NCBI GenBank assembly: GCA_012845835.1
Contig: JABAKD010000016.1
Location: 9,004,121-9,068,120 of the forward strand
Direction: 5' to 3'
From: Undaria pinnatifida
Lineage: Eukaryota > Sar > Phaeophyceae > Laminariales > Alariaceae
DNA length: 64,000 nt
The stretch's first letter is position 1. Every line of letters begins with the position of its first letter. This document shows positions 32,401-43,551 of this stretch, piece by piece. The position numbers were made by a program, and so were the translations under genes. The notes beneath the pieces were generated by a model. That model was not told the origin of the DNA, searched no databases, and saw nothing but the letters and a program-made list of their open reading frames with translations.

Positions 32401-35400
32401 GAGTAGCTTTGGTATAATGCTATGGTCTACCTGGGACGTTGCCTCTTGTTTTGTTTTTTGCCTGAGACCCTGCTTGACGCTAGTATTATTTTGCCTGCCT
32501 GATATACATGGTCTCCGAAACAATTTTTGTCGCGTTGGTTCTACTCGTGTACAAGATTTCCCTTCGGGGTCGTGTCATCATAACGGGGTGTGACGCAACA
32601 TGTAAGAACGCCCAAATCTGTGGCTGGATTTCTCGTATATCTGTCGTTTTTGTATTTGGATCGCGTAAGACACGGTTGACATTAGAGCGCTGAGGACGCG
32701 TGTTAATAGGGGTGGTTACACAGAAAACTAGAACAAAACTGAGCAGAAGAACTGGCGGTAACATAAGGCACCGAAGTATGATATCACAGCACACTCACTT
32801 TCTGTAACAGGCAAACCGTAGCAAGAAGCAGCAACAGCAGCAGCGCCGAAAAAGCTAACAGCTAAAAACACTCTAAACGGTTTCGTCCATGGAGCGTAAA
32901 CGTAAATATATACCTGGTATAGCATCATACCATACAGCTACTACAGCGGTAGCAGGACTAAAATCCAGCTGCTAAAATCGGCCCGTGGCGAGAGCTAATA
33001 AAACAATACGCGTATGATAGTCAACCTGTATGTTGAGAGCCAAAAACTAAACGAAAAAAATGGCAAAAAGTATAAAGTTTAAATAATTTGACTACTCCGT
33101 ATGTGGGTGGGCCAGTTCAATGTGATACACACTCGCACGGCCAAAAAAAAATACCTTTTGTCTAATAATACGAGTAGTATTGTACCTGTAAAAACCAACA
33201 CAAAACGAACACACACACATACGTAGCAAAGGCGCTAGACACTCGAAAAGACTTGAGCAGAGCAGCAGCAACAGCATGCAGGCAGGCAGAGCAAGCGAGA
33301 GGATATTTCCCTTTCCCCGCGTATTAGGTTTTCTTCATTGTGACGCTGCTTGCTGTGCTGCTTTGTTCACATCATGTCGAGTTTCGAAATACCTGATACG
33401 TGCGTACCATACGCAGCAGTGAGACTGAATGCGGGCCAATCGTGCAATGCATGCGTTACGTGTGTGCGCTTGCGGGCAGTACTGACGAAGCACGGGCTAG
33501 TCGTTCCGTGCTCACCATCGCTCCAGATGCTGGCGATATTATTAGAAACCCACACGCTGCGGGCTATTCGTGCTGTGCATCGTCGCCTGCTGTCAGCGTC
33601 TGACGCTAAAAGGCCGCCTGCTTGCGCTCGTCCTAGCGGTCACTCCGGCCAATGATTTTATTTGTTTCTAAATGATTCGAACGGTTTCACTTTCGCGTGT
33701 CAGGGGTGGCGGGTGGATCTATCGTGCAAGGCGTTCTTCGGGTAGGCGACGAGATCGAAGTGCGTCCGGGAATCGTAACCAAGGACTCCGAGGGCAACGT
33801 TAGGGTGAGACAGATACCTCAGAGCCGATGCATGCGTGTGGGTGCGAGAGCCGTTCCCAACCCGACGAATTGTTGCATGGCCTAAGGTAGATGACGAATA
33901 GTGAACAGTGTTTTTTCAACGATCAGTTGCGTTAGTATCCTCAATTGACGAGTCGTGTCCAGTCAGAACAAAAGAAAATGACCAGAAAATGCTACACCTT
34001 TGGGACTCACATCCGGCGACCACAAAGGACCACGAGTGTGATCTTACCTCTATGAACCCTTTTTGGACTTGAAAGAAAGAACGATCGAAGCAATCGAGAA
34101 GCGCGGCCGTATCGACCGTTTTTGTGTGAGCGCGCAGCAAGAGGAGCAGTGTCATGCCGCGCGCGCGTGTCGAAACGTTGAGCTCCCTCTTGAGCTAAAT
34201 AACAGCCCGCTTTTTTTCGTGTGGAAGGTGCTGTAATAGTATTTTTTTTCATTTTTTTCCTCTGAAGCTCCAAAGAGCGTGCTATGCATAGCAGTATGAT
34301 TACCCCACGTGCTGCGCGCCGTGTGGTGCAGTGCAGCTCCATACGTTGCATTTCGGGCGCGCACGCCCCAATACGCCCCCTTAATCTACCTCGGCACCTC
34401 AGGTTGCTTGGTGTTGCCGAAAGCTGTTTTGTTGTTTTCGTCTTTTTTTGTCTATTTCAAATATTTCGACATTGATTTCCCTCGGAGTTCCTGAGGGGGT
34501 GTTATGCGTGGTATATACGATATAAAAAGGGTTAATATTTTAGTGGAACGTTTTGACGGAATTAAAATCTGGTTGACGGGGCGGGTGGCTCGCTCCTCTG
34601 CTGAGGACGGAAGGTTTGTGTTTTGCAATAGCGCTCCACTTTATACGTACGCCGTGGGGTTCTTAAAAATTTATCTTCCAAACACGTCAGCTGTGAATCC
34701 GATAAATTTAGGGTCGATACTCATCTTTGCAAGCTGCGTGATACACCGGCCGCTTTTTTTGGAGCTGCTCTTGTTTCAATCTTGGAAAAGAAAAGACAGT
34801 TTTTGTTGGGTGAGGGTATATAGAGCGCCTCAGGTGATGAGCCCCGGAAATATAAAGCGTCGGGTTTTATTAGCGTACTCTGCCACCGCTGGTTGCTTTG
34901 CTTTTGGTTTCGTTTTTGATATCGTTTTTGATATCGTTTGGTTGCTTCCGTTAATAGTTACTGAATACCCCGCGCCCCCTTCCGTGTCCCCCCCCCCCCC
35001 CCCCCTCTCCCCTTCCCCCCCCCCCCATCCAATCTCTGGATTGTGCCGCAGTGCGAGCCAATTTTTTCGAAGATCTTGTCGCTCTACGCGGAGCAGAACG
35101 ACCTGAAGTTTGCCGTGCCGGGCGGCCTGATCGGAGTCGGGACGAGGGTAGACCCGACGCTCACCCGTGCTGACCGACTGGTGGGACAGGTGCTGGGGCT
35201 TAAGGGGAACCTGCCAGATGTCTTCACCGAGGCAAGTATAGTGACATACGTGGTGGTGGTGGTGGTGGTGGGGCGTGGCGGTGTTGATGCGCTGGTGATC
35301 GTTAGCAGCTGTTGGTGTTATGTGCTACCAGGTATTGGAGTTGTTATTGTAGTGTTGCTGTTTGTTGCGATTGTTATTTTTGCTTTTGAGTCGTGTTGGA

Positions 35401-36727
35401 TTGAAGAAATGGTACTACTGTTCTGCGCCACGTTCAGCGAAGGAAGTCTGGCCGGGATAAACCGTTTTGATGCAGGCACACGCACGTGCGGTGGAATGCA
35501 GTGCATGCACGACGCGTTCTCACACCGCCGGAAAAGAAAAAAAAGTATCCAAACATCGATAAGTGTTTTAACGGCCCACTATATCCCCGTCCCTATTTTT
35601 AACCCAATAAATATACCTCTCCCTTCCGTGCTCCCAGCTCAGGTCGGGAATTTTACAGCATGTCGACGGTTACCACCTTTTTGCGATCTTAGAATCGTTA
35701 AATGTTTTATGATTCCAATGTTTACTGCCGTGCTGGTGTGTGAAAATCGCTTATTACTTGAGTGCCCAATATATTTCCCTCTCCCCGCCTGTACACCATC
35801 CCCTTCTCCCAAAACACAGGTGGAAATCAGCTTCTACCTGCTTAGGCGTCTGCTGGGCGTGAAGACTCAGGAGGGAGGTAAGCAAGCGAAGGTGCAGAAG
35901 CTACAGAGACAGGAGATCCTCATGGTCAACATCGGCTCCACCGCCTCGGGGGGCAAGGTGCTGGCCGTGAAGCAGGACCTGGCGAAGATCCTGCTGACCC
36001 AGCCGGTGTGCACGCAGGAGGGAGAGAAGATCGCGCTCTCGAGGCGTGTCGACAAGGTGAGAACCGCGGTGCTGGTGGAAAGGGGGGGTGGGGGCTGGTG
36101 GTGGCGGAGAGGGTGGGAGTTGGTGGTGGGGGTAGGGGTTGGGGGGGGGGTTGTTAGAGGGTGGCGGGGTGGGTGTGGGAGGAGGTCATTATAGAGGCTG
36201 GTGATGGTATGCACGGGGGGGGGCAGGAGGAGGTGAGCTTGGTGGGGTGAAGTTTGGTTGTGTCGGTTGCAGATATATTGGTAGGTGTGTTCGTTGTTGT
36301 TGGTGATGGTAGCTCCCCAGGCGTGGCCGCGCGCTGTTCGCCCCTCAGAGGTTTCCTCGCACCCGGCGCACCGGGTATAGACGTTAGGGCGGTGGTAATG
36401 GTTGGGGTAGTGGGAACGAAAGGGCGAAGTCTTAACATGTTTGGTTACGCTTTCTGTGCGTGTGCTTTGGTCATGACGCGCCGAGCGCGCAGAAAAAGAT
36501 AATCGTTCTCTGGAATGGCTGCGAATCTTCCCGCCCCCGCTCTTCCTTCCGCCCCCCTGCTCCCCCCCTCCCGCCCCCCCGCTCCCCCCCTCCCGCCCCC
36601 CCCCCCCAACCTTCCCTCTCTCCCTCCTTCCTTTCCTCCTTTTCTCACTCCGCAGCACTGGCGTCTGATTGGCTGGGGCCAGATCAGGCGGGGGAACAAG
36701 ATCGAGATCCAGGAGCCGTCAAAGTAG
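23418..36727 (+). CDS. EIF2S3: Translation initiation factor eIF2 subunit gamma
   Basis: Eleven coding exons: 23418-23510, 25184-25324, 25673-25785, 27664-27793, 29290-29412, 30569-30734, 31726-31815, 33704-33804, 35052-35231, 35820-36056 and 36656-36727. They sum to 1446 bp (481 aa; human about 472). eIF2 gamma is the GTPase core of the eIF2 ternary complex that carries initiator Met-tRNA to the 40S subunit. Visible: P-loop GHVAHGKS (61-68), switch [14 protein letters not shown] (from 89), DCPGH (143-147), NKVD (199-202), ISA near 233, then domains II and III, including [21 protein letters not shown] and the C-terminal [13 protein letters not shown]. Phases agree at every junction. Introns 3 and 9 use GC donors (TTCAG|GCAAGC, ACCGAG|GCAAGT). 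The four zinc-knuckle cysteines are absent (residues 104, 109, 114 and 118 are A, E, N, K). The start is the first ATG in a strong context (CCGCCATGG), giving a usual-length N terminus. Confidence 0.97.
23612..23735 (+). repeat. R1 SINE 3' fragment
   Basis: Matches the last third of R1 (GTGGGGAGG ... GGATCTGAGTTACGTCTA ... GATAGATAGGATGAGCAAAAA). It lies just inside eIF2 gamma intron 1. Confidence 0.6.
23780..24375 (+). repeat. Minisatellite in eIF2 gamma intron 1
   Basis: About 12 units of 45-60 bp built from GATATTCTCTACACGATCA, GCAATCGAGGGTAG or CCCATGGCC-AGGGTAG, and GAACGAAT. Units alternate between two types and are diverged. Confidence 0.75.
25325..25672 (+). other. eIF2 gamma intron 2, internally duplicated
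   Basis: It is the shortest intron (348 bp). Two diverged units follow each other (about 25370-25440 and 25445-25510), sharing ATGTTCGTACC / ATGTTCATACC and GGTGGCTTGG-like blocks. A C14-type run precedes the acceptor. Confidence 0.75.
25882..26132. repeat. MITE-like element, family R8
   Basis: About 250 bp with inverted ends GACGCATGCTACGATAGAG and its partner (GACGCGTGCTACGATAGAG on the other strand). Interior GGGGCTCCTTAACCCCAAAT is shared with 2420-2500 and 41455-41530. Similar ends lie at 41297-41320 and 42262-42290. Confidence 0.6.
26390..26487 (+). repeat. 47-bp exact tandem duplication
   Basis: GATTGTTTGTTTTGGTTTTT ATTTGGTTGCTGCACGAAGC AACCCAA occurs twice, 3 bp apart. Confidence 0.85.
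26645..26815 (+). repeat. Array of about 18-bp units
   Basis: Roughly nine units of AAACAGTATTGTCTTG / AAACAGTGTTATCTTA. Confidence 0.8.
27005..27462. repeat. CCCGA array, family R3, longest
   Basis: A nearly pure CCCGA pentamer array of about 230 bp (27145-27388), then AACCTCTCGACC and an end in CGAAAAGCCCTG. It lies in eIF2 gamma intron 3. All six frames are open through the array, giving false ORFs. Confidence 0.7.
27857..27928. repeat. Short hairpin-forming inverted repeat in eIF2 gamma intron 4
   Basis: Arms of 27 nt (27857-27883 and 27902-27928; core CCGGAAATATAAGCAAC) match at 25 of 27 positions with an 18-nt loop. It could be a very short MITE or a pre-miRNA-like hairpin. Confidence 0.7.
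28160..28970 (+). repeat. Degenerate TGATGGTGA satellite in eIF2 gamma intron 4
   Basis: Words such as TGATGGTGATCATGACTGA, TGGTGACATGGTCGGCTGATG (three exact in a row at 28252-28325) and GATGCATGATTGATGAT recur for 800 bp. Confidence 0.75.
29413..30568 (+). other. eIF2 gamma intron 5
   Basis: Immediately after the donor, a unit of about 140 bp is present twice in tandem (29421-29563 and 29564-29703), ending in CTAACCCCAAACAT both times. The remaining 860 bp show a T-rich stretch near 30332-30351 and nothing else of note. Confidence 0.8.
29421..29703 (+). repeat. Tandem duplication of about 140 bp in eIF2 gamma intron 5
   Basis: Both units run from GAGAGGAGCGGAGT through GTGCACAATGTACT and GGCTCCTGGCTTGAGGAGCT to CTAACCCCAAACAT. 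Confidence 0.85.
30735..31725 (+). other. eIF2 gamma intron 6
   Basis: A tandem duplication of about 110 bp lies near the donor (30800-30895 and 30900-30970; shared CGTGACTTGGTA / CGTGACTTAGTA and TTTTGATTGG). A CCCGA-family element with inverted ends, but without the long array, lies at 31219-31435. Confidence 0.75.
31219..31435. repeat. CCCGA-family element without array (R3)
   Basis: 217 bp with ends AGGGCTTTTCACG and CGTGAAAGGCCCTGC and GGGAGGTTTTC inside, but only scattered GGTCGGGTC units. This suggests the inverted ends, not the array, define the family. Confidence 0.55.
31816..33703 (+). other. eIF2 gamma intron 7
   Basis: It contains a TGGA/GGTGGATGGA simple repeat (31978-32066), C runs (32145-32222), a relic of the R9 foldback family (32290-32405) and about 1.2 kb in which I see nothing. 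The 101-codon ORF at 33350-33655 lies in intron sequence and is treated as chance. Confidence 0.7.
33805..35051 (+). other. eIF2 gamma intron 8
   Basis: It contains an R6 copy (34683-34760) and long C runs just before the acceptor (34990-35025), which act as the pyrimidine tract. Confidence 0.7.
34683..34760 (+). repeat. Dispersed repeat, family R6, short
   Basis: CACGTCAGCTGTGAATCCGA and ACTCATCTTTGCAAGCTGCG; lies in eIF2 gamma intron 8. Confidence 0.5.
35232..35819 (+). other. eIF2 gamma intron 9 (GC-AG)
   Basis: Donor ACCGAG|GCAAGT, the consensus form for GC introns, with acceptor AACACAG. A short GTGGTGG run lies near 35250; nothing else stands out. Confidence 0.85.
36057..36655 (+). 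other. eIF2 gamma intron 10, strand-asymmetric
   Basis: The 5' third is almost pure G/T (36075-36250) and the 3' end almost pure C/T (36525-36650), the latter forming a long pyrimidine tract before CCGCAG. The G-rich RNA could form quadruplexes. Confidence 0.75.
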
Positions 36728-37799
36728 TCCTGTTTTATTTTGCGATTTTGGCGGAAATGGTTGGGGGAGAGATAAGGAGGGGAGTTTAGGAGGGGTATGG
36801 GGGGGGCGGAAACTTGGCGCAGATTATATGGGTTCGGGTAAGAAATCAGACTGCGAAGGTAACGCTCCCCCCTCCCCACCCCTTCAACAGTGACTCGCGA
36901 TGGCGCCTGCATTGTCAGCGGGCTGGGCTGTGTCGAACATCGACCGCTTCTCGCTGGTGTACTTGGCGTTTGTAGCTCTTGCCCCTGAGTTTTTGACCCG
37001 CTTGTGGGTGTTTAAAGTATTGGGACCTCCACCCCCTCCCACCTCCCTTTCGCCGATGTCTCTGCCACGGCTGGAATCGGATTGGAGCGGGTTGCTGCTC
37101 TGTTCCGATGGCGGTGGCGGTAGTCGTAGCGGCGGTGGTACTCGTGGCGGTGAGTCATAGCGGTGGTGGTAGTAGTGGTGGAGGGGGGTGGTTGTGGTAG
37201 CGCGTGCGTCTCGCTAGAGGAGTTAGAAAGGAAGGGATCTTCCGTATTCTGCTGAATGGCTGCCGCTGTCGCCGCCGCGGGCCTTGCTTTGCCTTGCTTG
37301 TCGTGGTCTTGGTATTGCCATGCTTGTCTTGGTATTGCCTCGCTTTCCCGTGCCTTGCCTTGCCATGCCCTGGCTTGCCCTGGCTGGTCTTGTCTGACGT
37401 AGCCATGTCCTACCTCGCCTTTCCTGGCCGTGTCTAGGATTTTCTTGCCTTGCCTTGGATTTCCCTTGCCTTGCCACGCCTTGCCTTGCGGTGGCTTGTT
37501 CGTTTTTTGTTTTGTTTTTGTTGTGCGTTCCGTCGCGACGATGGAGAAACACAGAATCAGAAGAAGCGCAGGAATTAGGTCGGAAATGGAGAAAAGCATT
37601 TGGTGCCCAAAGTTTTTCTCTCTGACGTTGTCGGTCGGTCGGTAGCTAAGTTGGTCTGTCGGTAGTTAGGTCGTAGGCCGGGCGGTTCGGTGTCATGGCC
37701 TATCGCGTCTTTCATGGTGGACGCGGAGGACGAAAGGAACGAGAAGCCGCCACATCAAAAAATCCTTTTATATTGTTTTGTTATTTGATGCTGTCTCCA

Positions 37800-37940
37800 T
37801 TTGTTCGTGAACGCGTTCATGAGTTCGTTTGTTCGTTCGTTCATGCATTCGTTCGTTCGTTCGTTTATGCATTCGTTCGTTCGTTCGTTCGTTCGTTCGT
37901 TCGTTCGTTCGTTCGTTCGTTCGTTCGTTCGTCCGTGTGT
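37800..37940 (+). repeat. TTCG tetranucleotide array
   Basis: GTTCGTTCGTTCG with a pure core at 37873-37932. Confidence 0.9.
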
Positions 37941-38556
37941 TCATTCGTTCGTTGTGCGTGTGGCCTTTCGTTTATTCATGCATTAGATCGATGACGATGG
38001 ACTCTTTTCAGCCTGCTTTCGTTTGTTATTTCTTGCGTTTCCTCTTACCTTTTTTAGGTTGTTGCTCTTATTTTTCCCTTCCTTTCTTGTTGCTGCTGTT
38101 GGAGTTATGCATATTGCTTCTTTTTTTCGTTATTTCCGCCATCGCCGTCATGGTCGTTGGTGTGGTGCTGCTGTTTTTGTGCTATCTGATGCTTTAGGCC
38201 TGATATGCTTCCCTCGCTTTTCGAACATCGGTCGCGGTTCTGATATTCGCAAACTTTTCTACTCTTGTACGAGGACCGACATAAACCCCCGGGCCAGCAA
38301 TCGGACAATCCAGTCTCGCATATCATCCTACGAAACACAAACTAAGTATTGTTGCTGAAATTGGAAAGCTAACAAATTAACCTAAAAGTAAAGCTTTTGC
38401 CGATTTATTCTACATGAGATATTTGTCTCTTTGAGCTGTTCCCAGTGTCATGGTATTACACCATCCAAGCGTAAAAAACATCAAAGACCTCGGGGAAAGC
38501 AGGTCAACGCCATTCTCGCTCGTCACGCCCCAGATGTCCTACGTTCAATGTCACAT

Positions 38557-39288
38557 TTGCTTGCGAGCAAAGATGTCGGTTGTCAGACGTTGGACCCCTT
38601 GACAGACAACAATCCACCAAACGCCTTGACAGACAACCTTGACAAGCGAAAAACAGGGGACATATAGGAATATCCCCGTTTTTGGGAAAAGCCATACAAA
38701 ACCACTGAAAACTGAGATTTTTCCATACGTTATGCATGCAAACATGCGTTTGTGCCTTCTTTTGTGCCCCACGCACCACGCACCGCGCACCTCACGTACG
38801 TGTAAGTGTATGTATTATGTATGTATGTGTATAGTGTATAGGGCACAGGAGCATGTGAGTGTGAACGTGTGAACGGTGAACTGCTGTGAACTACTGCTGC
38901 GACCTGCGAACTTGAACTAAATACTGCTGGGAAGCTGTGAAGTAGTGAAGTATGAAGTATACAAGTATACTGGATACTCGGAGAAACTAGATGCATGAAT
39001 GCATTGATGTTTGTATATTTGATGGAGACAGCAGTATATCCATCTTTCGCCGTCGATAGCTTCTCCTACTTGGAAAAAAGAAAACTGTGCGTGGGTGCAA
39101 GCTTGCTCGCAGCGCTGCGCGCGCGTGCGCTTTTCAAAAATGAGGGGTTTCCACATGAGTTCTGGAGGCGTTTGTATACCGGGGATAGGGGATGTTTTGG
39201 CTTGACAACGCCAAATGCCTCGACAGACAGCCTTGACAGCTTGACAAACTTGACACTTGACCGTCAACCGACATCTTTGCTTGCGAGT
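38557..39288. mobile_element. Foldback DNA element, family R9
   Basis: Ends carry GCGAGCAAAGATGTCGGTTG and, inverted, GCAAGCAAAGATGTCGGTTG. Inside each end are several CTTGACAGACAACC-like words and a CCCCTATCCCCG-type block, so the arms pair over roughly 100 bp. No transposase is encoded; the element is non-autonomous. A relic with CGTCAACCCACATCTTTG lies at 32290-32405. Confidence 0.65.
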
Positions 39289-40458
39289 TGCAGCACTTCC
39301 TGTAATTGGTGACGACATCGTACCACCGTCGAACCCCAACTAAGTACATCGAAGAGGTCTCCAACGCATTTCGCTGACGCTGAGTGACTAGAATATGACG
39401 ATAGCATTTCACCATGCTTCACGTGTTACGTTCCAAAAAGGTGCCAGCAGGGGTCAAAAGTTACCTGGTACGGTGTTATACTTGTTTCCCTTCCACAGCA
39501 GCGCCAATCTCCGCGGTAAACCCCACGCGACATGTACTAGGCTATCATAGCGGGGGTGGGCGGGGTTGAGCGTCAAGTGTTTTTTTGGCCGTTGGGAAAA
39601 CCAAAATGCCTCCGGCGCTGCAGTTCCACCGAGGGCATCAATTATGGATCCGATGTGTGGTGCGCGCAATACGCAACGCACGCGTGTAGGCCCCGCGAAG
39701 AACACCCGTAGGGCTCCCGCAAAGCCTCCGGGGAACACTTGGAGTGCCGCCGCGGGCCGCCCCCCCGCAGGGGGCGCCTGAGGCAAACCTTTGCGATGTA
39801 TGCGTAGCAATTAGACGATACTCCCGAGAACTTGACAAAATGCGTTTAGACGCCTGCACCTTTTATTTCGGCACCAGAGACATGATGCTGGTGGCGGCAT
39901 TGTTGAGTCGACCATGAGAGAGAGGTAGAGGGGTGGAGAGGCGATGAAACACGGGATCATCCAGGGTAGAATACGCAGCAGCAGCACGATTAGTGTGACC
40001 TCAAACACAATATTAGTAGCCTCCAGTAGGTTCTGCAGTGCCTTCACTGAGGTAGCATTTTTCAGTGCGGACACGTGACTACGACAGGAGGAGTGCACTC
40101 TCACTTTTGGAGCCCTCCTCATTTCAAGAGCTCTATTAATAGAAACCGAACCCGAAATTGATATTGAGTACACTGAAAATCTAAACCTCTATATATAGGC
40201 AACTCCCCGTGGCCTACCGTAGGCATTGCCAAAAAAACACCCTGCAAAAACAATAATAATAAAGGAAAAATGTTAAATGTCAGCAGATAAAAGGAGAAGA
40301 TGTGGGGAAACAAAATGGGCAAATGGGTGGCGGAAGATACCACTGCATTGTGGTGCGATCATTCGACTTCATATCAGGTACTACTGCTGAGCACTGCTTT
40401 ATGGGAGGATATTCGATTTCCACCGGAACGGCATCTACGCTATTATATTGTCGGAAGG

Positions 40459-40982
<524 letters not shown>

Positions 40983-42299
40983 GGCATTCAAGCGATTTAG
41001 GTTTAAATATTTTAATTGACAAATTAAAACTGACGATTGTTTGCAGCATCCTTCGTACCAAGCAGCCCGGACAGCTAGATTGTTCATAGCTGACGACCAT
41101 TTTACTATTATTATCGAATTCCAAACGCAAGAAAATCCGTAAGACGTGCGCATGGCTTGTACTGCGTCGTGTGCTGCATGCTCTCGCACTATGACAAGAA
41201 CGGCTGCGCTTATGCTTTTGTGTTGTCGCTGTACGTTGCCCCCAAAAGGCTTGAGGAGCTTCGTCATTCTTCAGAAAATGATTTCAGCGAAAAAAAAAGG
41301 GCTACCTCTATGGTACCACGCGTCTTCGGCAAAAAAAATGATAATAATATGACAGGAAATGCACCCCAACTTTCGGAGGCGTTTCTCGTTTCAAGAGGTC
41401 CATACCGATAAAACCCAAAAGCTGATCATGACGCATGCCAGGTTGAAGGGAACATGTTTTTTTTTCATTTTTGTTTCTGAACGACGGGGCGGGGGGCTTG
41501 ACCAAAAATCGTCAGCACGTGTAATTCTTGTTTTTTCGGTGCAAGATCATACTTTTGGGGTGTACCTAGGCCATAGGTTTGTTTGTTCATCGAGTTGCAC
41601 TTCCAGCCTTAGCTGAAAACAAAAACAGTTTGTGGGCGTCAGGAGCGGGTATAATTCCTACAGTAAGAGGAGCGCATCATGAGGAAAAAAAAAAAAACGG
41701 TGACACCTCTACCGCAGCACATCTCATGAAAGAAAAAAAAACTGAACTTGATACCCGACAATCCCATGTGGACTACGTGATGGTACTCCGAGTGGAGGAT
41801 GCGAGGTTGGTCGGTGTTGGGAAGTAGTGTGCCTCTCATGGGTTCCGGTGTCTTTCTTATCTCTCCATAGATAGGCTCGCTGGCTATAGCTCAAAGCTTA
41901 TAATACATTATTTATCTAAATAGAACGCTATTAATAAAAGACAGACGGACCAGGGCAGGGCAGGGTAGTGAGGTGAGGGGCGTCCTGTTTGATCCCTCAC
42001 CGTCACTCACATTATCACCCATCTATGATCGCCTTGATTTGACCGTGAGATATAAGATCACGTGGTTTCACCGCAACCATGACATGGTTTCATGCCGAAT
42101 GTATGGACTATCTTTCTGCGGAGAGCACTCCATAACACCTAGGCATGCAACCGATAAATGCTGTAGACCTGGTATTGAACGTTTTGAAGGGCATAGTGTA
42201 CTGTACTACCGCAGTGAAGGAGCGCCCTGTGAAAATCGGAACTGATTTTTATTTTCAAAAAGTGATATCACACCTCTGTATCGTACCACGCGTCCGCGT

Positions 42300-42695
42300 G
42301 TGTTCCTGTTTAACCTTGAGTGTGTGCTGCGCGAGTGTGCTAACGAACGGCAGGCGTGTGACGTCTGCCCGGAGCGGCACATGCGCAAAGGCGCCCGTCA
42401 AGACCGTGTATTCGCCTTTGACAGGGATCGAGGACCCATTTGCCACTGCCGTCTGGCGTTCCGGAAGGCCAGCACAAGCAAATACAGGGCATTGTCGTCA
42501 TCGAAGCCGTTCGTGTTCGGGTTCGTTTTCGTGTTCATCGCGCTCATCGTGCTTCCACAAAGCTTGAACGCTGTGCTCGTCAAGAAACTCCCGCGGCTTA
42601 CCATCTTCAAGAGAGCATGTATACCTCATGGGAGGGCATATATTTTTACCTCCGGGGTGTTTATTCGGAGGGTCCGACGTTACGTCATTTCGTGA
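42300..42695 (+). CDS. Unrecognised Cys-rich ORF with one membrane-like segment
   Basis: A 131-codon ORF contains C-x5-C-x6-C-x2-C and a later C-x-C, then a hydrophobic stretch (FVFGFVFVFIALIVL) in its second half. It matches no family I recognise. The antisense strand is also open over part of it, which weakens the case. It could be an exon of a lost or partial gene together with 42765-42880, or chance. Confidence 0.15.
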   Translation: MFLFNLECVLRECANERQACDVCPERHMRKGARQDRVFAFDRDRGPICHCRLAFRKASTSKYRALSSSKPFVFGFVFVFIALIVLPQSLNAVLVKKLPRLTIFKRACIPHGRAYIFTSGVFIRRVRRYVIS

Positions 42696-42764
42696 AAAAA
42701 GAGCATAATATTTAACAAGACCAACGTTTCGTGTCGGAGTGCCCACTGTCCACGGACACTCCAG

Positions 42765-42880
42765 ATCGCAAAGCATTTCCACACCCTACTCGTACGAAAA
42801 TTGCTATGCAAGGCAGTGCAAGGTGCCAGAAAACCGCAAATATGTCACCTTCGAGTGCAAGACGGGATACGCAGAACACG
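42765..42880 (+). CDS. Candidate exon with CCP/sushi-like cysteine pattern
   Basis: The segment lies between a CTCCAG acceptor and a CACG|GTAAAA donor. It encodes ENCYARQCKVPEN and YVTFECKTGYAEHG, which resembles the V-F-C-x2-GY block of CCP (sushi) modules. Only part of a module is present, and no adjoining exon was found with certainty. It is listed because composition and splice sites agree; chance is not excluded. Confidence 0.2.
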
Positions 42881-43551
42881 GTAAAAACAATAAGACACTC
42901 TGGACTAACCCCAAGTACGAAATACAAAAAAAACTATACTACTACCACCTCACCTATGTGTAGCAACACCCAAACCAAAAGGTGCCACGCTTGACAGAGA
43001 TTGAGCGGCAAGCAAAATTGCCTGATCTATACTAGCAACACCCCACCCCTCGCAGGGGCGAAACTGCACCGATAACCGACCGACCAACATGATGCACCGC
43101 CCGCACTGCCACCCGAGCAGCAAAGACGCCTCGGTCAGAAACAAACGGGTGAATGATAGGGGCGGCTATAATCTCCCTACTAACGGAATCATCATTCACC
43201 AGCATCCCCACACGGTTCGCCATCAGCACCATCCCCATCGTCGTCGTCGTCTTCGTCCATGAACCGTCTTCGCCATCTCCGACGATCATCAACATGACCA
43301 ACCATCACTAATATGATCCACTATTAGCATCCTGCACCACCACCACCATCCACCATCATCATCATCACCCATCGTCGTTATTCAACCGTCCCCCAATCCC
43401 ACCCCACTAACCATCCTGCACCACCCCACCCAGCCACCCTGCCATCCTCCACCACCCTGCACCATCCCACATCATCCCTCCCCACCCCATCTGCGTACAC
43501 CCATCCGCCCCACCATCCCATCATATCCCACCGTTCTGCACCATCCCAGCA

